Part shown: piece by piece, positions 1-5,118 of the stretch
How the letters are laid out: the number at the start of each line of letters is the position of its first letter
Position numbering within the stretch: position 1 is the stretch's first letter
NCBI GenBank assembly: GCA_029548025.1
Contig: JAKPOE010000354.1
Span: 1 to 5,118, forward strand
DNA: 5,118 nt
Direction: 5' to 3'
Origin: Spirochaetota bacterium
Lineage (GTDB): Bacteria > Spirochaetota > UBA4802 > UB4802
Notes under the pieces: generated by a model
Seen by the model: the letters and a program-made list of their open reading frames with translations, nothing else
What the model was told of the DNA's origin: nothing
Databases searched by the model: none
Translations under genes and position numbers: made by a program

Positions 1-556
1 TTTTTTTAACTGAAAACCCAAATTTTCCTATTTGTTTATCGACTGCACAATAAAAACCATGATTATAACAAAGTAGCCCTGCCCTTTCTAAGTGCAGAGC
101 ACCTCGCTTATCTAATAATGCATCATCTACATGTACCAGCAAAACTTTCCCAATAAACTGATGGTGACTTCCTAAATTTAAAATTTTTATTACTTTACAT
201 TCAATTGATAGAGGGCATTCAGCAATGAGTGGTGCTTCTACTTTTTCTGCTGGAATCCTGGTAAGATGAGCTATCGCAAATTTATCATATTTTTTTCCAG
301 AACGCACACCGCAAAAATCTACTGCTTTCACCAGTTTTTTATCAGGAATGTTAACAACAAATTCCTTTGATTTTTTAATCAGTTCATATGTATAACGTTC
401 CGGACGTAACGATATCCCTATCATTGGTGGCTCTGTACATACCGTACCAACCCACGATACTGTACATACATTATCTCTGCCTTGAAAACTGGATGTTATC
501 AACACAGCAGGCACAGGATATAACATCGTACCTGGTTTCCACGTTATGTGTGCCAT
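1..556 (-). CDS. Flavin reductase-like FMN-binding protein (flavoredoxin type), 3' end cut by window
   Basis: The reading frame starts at the ATG at 556-554 and stays open to base 1, giving 185 visible residues and no stop. A GGAG Shine-Dalgarno (568-565) lies 8 bases upstream and supports this start. The protein looks like the flavin reductase-like split-barrel family, which binds FMN and includes flavoredoxins and NAD(P)H:flavin oxidoreductases; it should be cytosolic. Family-like features are the opening WKPGTMLYPVPAVLI (6-20), the barrel segment VSWVGTVCTEPPMIGISLRP (33-52), RYTYELI (54-60) and FVVNIP (66-71), DFCGVRSGKKYDKF (80-93), APLIAECPLSIECKV (108-122), LGSHHQFIGKV (128-138) and the tail IGKFGFSVKK (176-185). 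Such proteins are usually about 185-195 residues, so only a few residues are probably missing. Cysteines are fairly frequent (31, 40, 82, 114, 120, 163, 170). The gene lies 65 bases after mgtE on the same strand with no terminator between, so read-through is plausible. Family membership is confident; the physiological electron acceptor cannot be told from sequence. Confidence 0.87.
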   Translation of the reverse strand, partial: MAHITWKPGTMLYPVPAVLITSSFQGRDNVCTVSWVGTVCTEPPMIGISLRPERYTYELIKKSKEFVVNIPDKKLVKAVDFCGVRSGKKYDKFAIAHLTRIPAEKVEAPLIAECPLSIECKVIKILNLGSHHQFIGKVLLVHVDDALLDKRGALHLERAGLLCYNHGFYCAVDKQIGKFGFSVKK

Positions 557-621
557 AATGCAAACTCCATAATAGTATAGTCACCATAAAAATCAAATTA
601 TTAGAAGTTTTTTTATCGATT

Positions 622-2004
622 TTATAACAGTGATCCTTTTAATATAAGATATGCAACATTGAAATAGACTATTAATCCCGAAACATCAACCAGTGTTGCA
701 ACAAACGGGGCGGAAGATGTTGCAGGATCAAGCCCAAGTCTGCGTAAAATAAATGGCAACATTGAACCAACGATAGTCCCCCACAAAACAACCCCCAACA
801 ATGCAAGCGCTACCGATATCGCAATACCTATCCAATGTTGTCCATACATATCAGAAAATCTTTGCCATATACTAATCCTCAGAAACCCTATTGAACCTAA
901 AATCAAACCTAATAGAAATCCCGATTGTATTTCTCGAAATAATACCCTTGACCAATCTTTTAACGTAATCTCACCCACTGCCATGGCACGTATAACCAGA
1001 GTGGATGCCTGTGAACCGGAATTACCACCACTGGATATAATCAGTGGTACAAAAAGAGCAAGTACAACAGCTTTGGCAATTTCCTGCTCAAAATATCCCA
1101 TTGCAGTAGCTGTCAGCATCTCACCAATAAATAATACAACCAACCATGTTGCTCTTTTCCTGGTTAATCGTAATATAGGTTCATCAATATATGGCTCTTC
1201 AAGAGCTTCAACTGCAGCCATCTTATGAATATCTTCTGTGACCTCTTCTTCTTCAACATCCAATACGTCATCAATAGTAACTATCCCCAGTAATGCTCCG
1301 TCTGCATCAATTACCGGCAGAGCATAATGGTCATATTTTTTAAAAACCTGTATTGCTGTTTCCTGGTCATCAAAGGCATTGAGGCTTATAAATTTATGAT
1401 CCATCAAAGTTTTTATACGGCGTGTTGGTTGTGACAGCAATACCTGCCTCATTTTCATATCATCAATTAACTTACCATTATCATCAATTACATATATCAT
1501 GTTGAGAGTTTCACTATCTTTACCGTATTTTCGTATATAATGCAAAACCTGTGCAATGGTCATATTTTCTTTGACAGCTATATAATCAGTGGTCATTAAA
1601 CGACCAACGCTATTTTCGGGATACCCAAGCAAGGTCATTGCAGTAACACGCTCTTCTTTTGAAAGAAGAGCTAACATCTGGCGTAAAAGATCGGCAGGCA
1701 ACTCTTCAAATAATGCAGTTCGGTCATCAGGTGACATCTCATTCAAGATATCAGCTATCTGCTTTTTGGCTAAATTACGTAAAAGGTGTTCCTGTATATC
1801 ATATTGCAGGTATTCAAATGTCTGAGATTGAAGTTGTTTTGGTAAAAGACGAAAAATTATGATCTGTTCATCTTCGGGCAGTTCGCTTATCAGCTCAGCT
1901 AAATCAGCAGGCGCCCATTCACTGAATACTTCTTTAAGAACACTAAATTCTCTATTATCAATAAGTTCTTTTATTTCGGGCTGAATAAGAGGAGCAATCA
2001 TCAT
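622..2004 (-). CDS. mgtE: Magnesium transporter MgtE
   Basis: This is a complete 460-residue protein, the usual size for MgtE (about 450), a homodimeric Mg2+-selective channel of the cytoplasmic membrane that closes when cytoplasmic Mg2+ is high. Domains in order: a helical MgtE-N domain (about 10-130, with ELPEDEQ at 41-47 and LNEMSPDDRTALFEELP at 87-103); two CBS domains (about 133-195 and 196-255), starting with YPENSVGRLMTTDYIAV (128-144); an acidic linker with EEEE (251-254) leading into the connecting plug helix (about 256-278); and a membrane domain of about five helices (285-460). The family signature is present in PLIISSGGNSGSQASTLVIRA (PLII at 320-323, GGNSG at 326-330, Q332). The pore-lining aspartate corresponds to D440 in LVDVSGLIVYF, equivalent to the Mg2+-binding Asp known from the Thermus protein. 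Two consecutive ATGs (2004-2002 and 2001-1999) are both compatible with the GAGG at 2014-2011; the first has 6-base spacing. No M-box-like Mg2+ riboswitch is evident upstream. A candidate promoter lies at 2104-2132. Confidence 0.97.
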   Translation of the reverse strand: MMIAPLIQPEIKELIDNREFSVLKEVFSEWAPADLAELISELPEDEQIIIFRLLPKQLQSQTFEYLQYDIQEHLLRNLAKKQIADILNEMSPDDRTALFEELPADLLRQMLALLSKEERVTAMTLLGYPENSVGRLMTTDYIAVKENMTIAQVLHYIRKYGKDSETLNMIYVIDDNGKLIDDMKMRQVLLSQPTRRIKTLMDHKFISLNAFDDQETAIQVFKKYDHYALPVIDADGALLGIVTIDDVLDVEEEEVTEDIHKMAAVEALEEPYIDEPILRLTRKRATWLVVLFIGEMLTATAMGYFEQEIAKAVVLALFVPLIISSGGNSGSQASTLVIRAMAVGEITLKDWSRVLFREIQSGFLLGLILGSIGFLRISIWQRFSDMYGQHWIGIAISVALALLGVVLWGTIVGSMLPFILRRLGLDPATSSAPFVATLVDVSGLIVYFNVAYLILKGSLL

Positions 2005-2103
2005 AATGTGCCTCAGAAAAATAAAAAATAATTAACAACTAAATGTGAAAATCCTGCATCAAAAAAATCAATACAGTTTTAATAAATAATAAAGAGTTTT
2101 AAG

Positions 2104-2132
2104 CTTATAATGATATATATATAAAACGTAAA
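2104..2132 (-). promoter_or_regulatory. Candidate sigma70-type promoter for mgtE
   Basis: Read on the minus strand, TTTACG (2132-2127) and TATAAG (2109-2104) are separated by exactly 17 bases, matching the -35/-10 consensus at 4 of 6 and 5 of 6 positions. Transcription would start near 2097 and give a leader of roughly 93 bases before the mgtE start. The spacer is an alternating TA run, which may ease melting. The gap is AT-rich, so chance matches are common and the assignment rests on spacing and position only. Confidence 0.42.
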
Positions 2133-2134
2133 TC

Positions 2135-2148
2135 CTTGAATATTTAAG
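2135..2148. promoter_or_regulatory. Near-palindromic 14-base element next to the mgtE -35 box
   Basis: The sequence CTTGAATATTTAAG is an inverted repeat with one mismatched pair (G2138 against T2145). It ends two bases upstream of the candidate -35 box (2127-2132), where a regulator could bind. Because the area is AT-rich, this could be chance. No regulator is encoded nearby to link to it. Confidence 0.25.
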
Positions 2149-2189
2149 TGCTAATCATTTTACACATCAACAATCGGATGATAAATTTT

Positions 2190-3068
2190 TCATTTTAGTT
2201 TAAATAAACTTTTCAAATTTTCAATAAGATCCGATGGTAAAATAACCACATGACTGCTCTGTGATTCACCCAATTTTATCAATCCTTTTACATATTCCAT
2301 ACCAAGAAGATATAATAGTGGGTCTCCACCGGTACTTTTCAATGATTTTGCAACAAATTCTATTGCAGCAGCTTCTGCTTGAGCTAAACGTTCACGAGCT
2401 TCTGCATCACGTTGAGCTGATTCCTTCCGTGCTTCAGCTTCAAGTATCTGAGCACGTTTAAATCCTTCTGCCTTTTTTTCCTGTGCTTCTTTCTGGGCTT
2501 CTGCCTCAAGTACTGTCGCACGGCGTTCACGCTCGGCTTTCATCTGCAAAGCCATTGCCTGCTGCAAATCCTGTGGAGGAACTATATCCTTGATTTCAAC
2601 CCGTGTTATCTTTGTTCCCCATGAATCTGTAGCCTGGTCCAATATAATCAACAACTCTGCATTGATTTTATCACGGGAAGATAATGATTGATCCAGAGTC
2701 ATTTTACCCATGATGGAACGTAACGTGGTTAACGCCAGATTAGAGATTGCCATATGCAAATTTTCAATACCATAAAACGCTTTATAAGGATCAAGAATTT
2801 TAAAAAAAACAACACCATCAACTTTTACTGCTGCATTATCTTCGGTTATTATACCTTGCGGCGGCAGATCCAATACCTGCTCACGAATATCTATTTTTGC
2901 AGCTACCTTTGAAAACAATGGATTAATAAGATTTAATCCAGGGGTTAATGTAGCTGCATATTTTCCAAATCGTTCCACAAGCCAATTTTCTGCCTGAGGT
3001 ACAATCCTGACTCCTTTATAAATAAGGATAATGATGAGTATAGCTACAGCAATAATTAATATTTGCAT
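2190..3068 (-). CDS. qmcA: SPFH/Band 7 domain protein, QmcA-like (paraslipin)
   Basis: This complete 292-residue protein (E. coli QmcA is about 305) belongs to the stomatin/prohibitin/flotillin family. Such proteins assemble into large membrane-anchored rings and organise or protect membrane proteins. In order: an N-terminal membrane anchor (about 2-17, all Ile/Leu/Val/Ala); the SPFH domain (about 20-175), with VPQAENWLVERFGKY (23-37), TPGLNLINP (42-50), DIREQVLDLPPQGIITEDN (60-78) and DQATDSWGTKITRVEIKDI (144-162); PPQDLQQAMALQMKAERERRA (P164 to A184) leading into a charged helix (about 176-240); and a hydrophobic C-terminal section (about 248-290). The helix has AE[AG] at residues 189, 200, 211 and 222, an exact 11-residue period typical of SPFH coiled coils. 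The start is supported by AGAGG (3079-3075) 6 bases upstream. It follows a short NfeD gene by 40 bases, the partner arrangement expected for this subfamily. The symbol qmcA is given on subfamily resemblance; slipin or stomatin-like are alternative labels. Confidence 0.9.
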   Translation of the reverse strand: MQILIIAVAILIIILIYKGVRIVPQAENWLVERFGKYAATLTPGLNLINPLFSKVAAKIDIREQVLDLPPQGIITEDNAAVKVDGVVFFKILDPYKAFYGIENLHMAISNLALTTLRSIMGKMTLDQSLSSRDKINAELLIILDQATDSWGTKITRVEIKDIVPPQDLQQAMALQMKAERERRATVLEAEAQKEAQEKKAEGFKRAQILEAEARKESAQRDAEARERLAQAEAAAIEFVAKSLKSTGGDPLLYLLGMEYVKGLIKLGESQSSHVVILPSDLIENLKSLFKLK

Positions 3069-3108
3069 AGTAAACCTCTATATATTTTTAGTATAAAAAT
3101 ATTTTTTA

Positions 3109-3558
3109 TTATTCATGTTTTTTAACTATCAACTTAATGCCATCAGCACCTTCAACAACTATTTGTTCACCTTTGGCAATTTGTTCACTTGATTGAGCTT
3201 TCCAAATCTTTACGCCATGGAATGGTTCATACAACTCCACCTCTCCAATCTGCGGAGGTATAATATCATGAGTACATTCCCCTTTTTTACCTGTTAAAGT
3301 TACATCAGGCGAATCATCCGCAGTCTTAACTTTTACCTTATCTTTTAAATATCCAAACCATAACCCTAAAAAAGCACCCGACGAAATAAAAAAACAAAAC
3401 CATTGCCATGTATATGATTCAAGCAAACCTGAATAAACAAGTACTGCAGTAATCAATGCTCCAATACCAAACCAAAAAATAATAAATCCCGGCAATAGTA
3501 TCTCTACTGCCATAAGAATAATACCAATTGTTAACCATGCAGATGGCGATAGTTCCAT
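3109..3558 (-). CDS. Short NfeD-family membrane protein (partner of the SPFH protein)
   Basis: This 149-residue protein has the short NfeD layout (YbbJ type, without the N-terminal ClpP-like serine protease part of long NfeD proteins). Three or so transmembrane segments lie at about 7-24, 25-43 and 52-70, including the family motif EILLPGFIIFWFGIGAL (19-35). After a charged linker (71-90) comes a soluble OB-fold domain (about 88-147): LTGKKGECTHDI (88-99), GEVELY (105-110), GVKIWKAQS (115-123), IAKGEQIVVEGADG (127-140) and IKLIVKK (141-147). Genes of this kind are habitually paired with Band 7/SPFH proteins, and the OB fold is thought to be involved in that partnership. Here it is the first gene of a probable two-gene operon with the QmcA-like gene 40 bases downstream. 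AGGA within 3570-3566 lies 7 bases before the ATG and supports the start. Its exact biochemical role is not known. Confidence 0.9.
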   Translation of the reverse strand: MELSPSAWLTIGIILMAVEILLPGFIIFWFGIGALITAVLVYSGLLESYTWQWFCFFISSGAFLGLWFGYLKDKVKVKTADDSPDVTLTGKKGECTHDIIPPQIGEVELYEPFHGVKIWKAQSSEQIAKGEQIVVEGADGIKLIVKKHE

Positions 3559-3594
3559 TTAATAATCCTATTGTTATTGCCTAAAAGTTCATCT

Positions 3595-3623
3595 ATTCTT
3601 ACTCAACGAACGTTAAAAGTCAA
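3595..3623 (-). promoter_or_regulatory. Candidate promoter 1 for the nfeD-qmcA operon
   Basis: On the minus strand, TTGACT (3623-3618) matches the -35 consensus at 5 of 6 positions. It is followed, at 16-17 bases, by TAAGAA/AAGAAT (3601-3595), a poor -10 box. It would give a very short leader, about 30 bases. It competes with the better -10 box at 3638-3633, and the two cannot be told apart by eye. Confidence 0.25.
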
Positions 3624-3632
3624 TCATTAATT

Positions 3633-3662
3633 ATTATACTATTCTTTGCACCTGTAATTCAT
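3633..3662 (-). promoter_or_regulatory. Candidate promoter 2 for the nfeD-qmcA operon
   Basis: A perfect TATAAT -10 box is present on the minus strand at 3638-3633. Its -35 region is weak (ATGAAT at 3662-3657, 18-base spacing). Transcription would start near 3626, about 68 bases before the NfeD start codon. A weak -35 with a good -10 is the layout of activator-dependent promoters, and a perfect palindrome sits just upstream at 3667-3680. AT-richness makes chance TATAAT matches likely. Confidence 0.33.
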
Positions 3663-3666
3663 CGGA

Positions 3667-3680
3667 CATGCTTAAGCATG
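3667..3680. repeat. Perfect 14-base palindrome, candidate operator
   Basis: CATGCTTAAGCATG reads identically on both strands. It is centred about 48 bases upstream of the transcription start predicted from the TATAAT at 3638-3633, a common place for an activator site. As RNA it would form only a 5-base-pair stem with a TTAA loop and no T-run after it, so it is not a terminator. No second copy is seen in the window. Confidence 0.45.
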
Positions 3681-3764
3681 CACAGCCATTGTGATATGTT
3701 CATTCAGGAAGTATTATTAATGCAGTAACTCAGGATTATTCATTGATGCAAAACTGCCATGAGT

Positions 3765-3797
3765 AAAAAATTCATCCCACTGCTATAGGGATTTTTT
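3765..3797. terminator. Candidate bidirectional intrinsic terminator downstream of the antiporter gene
   Basis: The stem ATCCC (3774-3778) pairs with GGGAT (3788-3792) around a 9-base loop. On the plus strand it runs straight into six Ts (3792-3797). On the minus strand, the direction of the antiporter gene, it is followed by GAA and then six Ts (3770-3765). The A- and T-runs can extend the stem past a 3-base bulge. The hairpin is about 37 bases beyond the antiporter stop, the right place to end that transcript. The GC core is only three pairs, so efficiency is uncertain. Confidence 0.45.
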
Positions 3798-3833
3798 GAT
3801 AGTTTTCATAATAATATATCTTCAGTAATAACA

Positions 3834-5118
3834 TTAACAACTATTTGCTTTTTGTGATAATTGCAACACAGCAACTGCCTTTGCAATAATTTCTCGTTTA
3901 CCAACAACATATAAAATATCATCACCTTCAATAACATCATCAGCACCTGGATTGGTAACTATTATATTACCTCTTTTAATTGCAACAACTGAAAATTGGT
4001 GTACTTTCCTGAATTGCATCTGCCCAATTGATTTTCCAACAACGGGTGAACCAGAACAAACACGAATTGCCTGCATATCAATTTCATCAATGGGTATGGT
4101 ATCATGCGAAGCATTATGTAGTTGGCGTAACATTGCATATCCCTTTGCACGGATTGAAGTGACAAGTGTTTCAATATCGTTTCTGGGAACACCATAATAC
4201 TGCAATACCCGCGCAAAAATTTCTATTGATGTTTCGTATTCCTCGGGTATTACCTCATCTGCACCTAATTCTATTAATTCTTTCATATCACCAACAAATC
4301 GCGCACGCACAATACTATGTATATTTGGATTTAATCGCTTAGCCAATACTATTACGCGTTTTATTGCTGCCCTGTCTGCTATCGCTACAACCAGTACCCG
4401 TGCTGATTCAATATTCACATGATAAAGCATGTCTTCCTGTGATGCATCACCATAGATGATATTTTCACCTTCTCTTTTTTCCTTCTTTACTGTTTCAGGA
4501 TTCATTTCTATGATGATATAGGGGATGTTTATACTTTTTGCAGCAATTGCTACATTTTTACCATTGATACCATATCCAACAATTATAATATGATCTTTCA
4601 TTTCATCTTTGTAGGTATTACCTGTATATGCCAGACCATACACGATAGCTCTGGGTAAAGGTAGTTTTAATATTATATCTGTTATTAAGGATGAATACTT
4701 AATCATAAAAGGGGTCGCTGCCATTGATAAGATGGCTACTGACAGGAAAAGCTGATATTCGCTGTCTTTAAACAAACCGTTTGCTATTCCAATTTGAGCC
4801 AATATAAATGAAAATTCACCTATTTGTGCTAATGCAAAGCCCGTCAATAATGCAGTTCGCAATGGATAGCCAACAACAATAACAATTACTGTTACTATGA
4901 ACAATTTGATAGCAATAACACCCAGTGATAATGATGACATGGTGATAATATTCAACATAACAATGGAAGGATCAAGGAGCATCCCAATAGATATGAAGAA
5001 AAAGCTGGTAAATAAATCTCTGAATGGTATCATTGAACTGAATGTTTGCCCGCTATATTCTGATGCTGCAATGATGACACCTGCAAGGAATGCGCCTAAC
5101 TCAATGGATAACCCCAGT
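3834..5118 (-). CDS. CPA2/Kef-type cation:proton antiporter with RCK (TrkA-N/TrkA-C) domains, 5' end cut by window
   Basis: The frame is open from the right edge: 28 residues (starting LGLSIELGAFLAGVII) precede the internal Met at 5033, so that Met is not the start. There are 427 visible residues; relatives are usually about 600-670, so much of the N-terminal membrane domain is missing. Residues below are counted from the edge. The Na+/H+ exchanger-like part (1 to about 141) has GAFLAGVII (8-16), FRDLFTSFFFISIGMLLD (32-49) and ALAQIGEFSFILAQIG (95-110). The TrkA-N/RCK Rossmann domain follows (about 175-293), with the nucleotide-binding motif GYGING (181-186), the acidic residue ending strand 2 in IIIEMNPE (E204) and YGDAS (222-226). 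A TrkA-C domain lies at about 343-421, with VVGKSIGQM (359-367) and EGDDILYVVGK (397-407). Such proteins exchange K+ or Na+ for H+ across the cytoplasmic membrane, gated by nucleotides or other ligands at the RCK domain. Ion specificity and the kefB/kefC distinction cannot be decided. The stop is the TAA at 3836-3834. Confidence 0.93.
   Translation of the reverse strand, partial: LGLSIELGAFLAGVIIAASEYSGQTFSSMIPFRDLFTSFFFISIGMLLDPSIVMLNIITMSSLSLGVIAIKLFIVTVIVIVVGYPLRTALLTGFALAQIGEFSFILAQIGIANGLFKDSEYQLFLSVAILSMAATPFMIKYSSLITDIILKLPLPRAIVYGLAYTGNTYKDEMKDHIIIVGYGINGKNVAIAAKSINIPYIIIEMNPETVKKEKREGENIIYGDASQEDMLYHVNIESARVLVVAIADRAAIKRVIVLAKRLNPNIHSIVRARFVGDMKELIELGADEVIPEEYETSIEIFARVLQYYGVPRNDIETLVTSIRAKGYAMLRQLHNASHDTIPIDEIDMQAIRVCSGSPVVGKSIGQMQFRKVHQFSVVAIKRGNIIVTNPGADDVIEGDDILYVVGKREIIAKAVAVLQLSQKANSC

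Noticed and set aside
557..621. Terminator or promoter between mgtE and the flavin reductase-like gene
   Set aside because: The only inverted repeat is AAAATC/GATTTT with a loop over 20 bases. A TATACT box is present but has no reasonable -35 at proper spacing.
983..1228. Plus-strand open frame of 81 codons
   Set aside because: It lies entirely antisense to the conserved membrane domain of mgtE, has no family resemblance and no clear ribosome site; it is a shadow frame.
1589..1862. Two overlapping plus-strand open frames (78 and 67 codons)
   Set aside because: Both are antisense to the N-domain and the start of the CBS region of mgtE, with composition typical of out-of-frame reading.
2168..2183. 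Terminator after the SPFH gene (CATC...GATG hairpin)
   Set aside because: The stem is only four pairs with no following T-run on the minus strand, so it is too weak to call.
2005..2189. M-box (Mg2+) riboswitch upstream of mgtE
   Set aside because: The region is very AT-rich, shows none of the long conserved helices, and the probable leader is only about 93 bases.
2261..2461. Plus-strand open frame rich in Leu, His and Gln
   Set aside because: Its composition comes from reading the Ala/Glu-rich coiled-coil repeat of the SPFH gene backwards; not a gene.
3952..4216. Open frames of 81 (plus) and 84 (minus, other frame) codons
   Set aside because: Both overlap the well-conserved RCK region of the antiporter in a wrong frame.
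5031..5033. The Met codon here as the start of the antiporter
   Set aside because: The 28 upstream codons in frame match the conserved GAFLAG-type membrane segment of the family, so the gene continues beyond the right edge.

Overview
This is an AT-rich bacterial segment with five protein-coding genes, all on the minus strand. Transcription therefore runs from the right end of the window to the left. Genes use the standard bacterial code (TAA and TGA stops). Clear GAGG-type or AGGA-type Shine-Dalgarno sites lie 6-8 bases before each start that falls in the window. The gene families are spread across many phyla, so I cannot name a phylum from this sequence. The single-protein Kef-type antiporter, the NfeD/QmcA pair and MgtE are ordinary chromosomal housekeeping genes. 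I see no phage, transposon, tRNA, rRNA or CRISPR.

Layout in order of transcription: (1) 5118-3834, the C-terminal two thirds or so of a CPA2/Kef-type monovalent cation:proton antiporter with cytoplasmic RCK (TrkA-N and TrkA-C) domains; its N-terminus lies beyond the right edge. (2) 3833-3559, a 275-base non-coding gap with a hairpin that could act as a terminator, a perfect 14-base palindrome and promoter-like boxes. (3) 3558-3109, a short NfeD-family membrane protein, then after 40 bases (4) 3068-2190, a QmcA-like SPFH/Band 7 protein. These two form a classic two-gene operon. (5) 2189-2005, a 185-base gap with a promoter-like pair and a near-palindrome. (6) 2004-622, a complete MgtE magnesium channel/transporter. 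(7) 556-1, a flavin reductase-like FMN-binding protein, nearly complete, whose last few codons run off the left edge.

Four of the five genes act at the cytoplasmic membrane. Two are ion-transport proteins gated by cytoplasmic regulatory domains: RCK for the K+(Na+)/H+ antiporter, and N plus CBS domains for MgtE. Between them sits a membrane-organising SPFH/NfeD pair. A shared role in membrane and ion homeostasis is possible, but only the nfeD-qmcA pairing is a well-established linkage. The flavin protein may be read through from mgtE (65-base gap, no terminator seen), but it has no obvious functional tie to it.

I did not find a clearly novel system. The items most worth a second look are the 14-base palindrome and the structured gap between the antiporter and nfeD.
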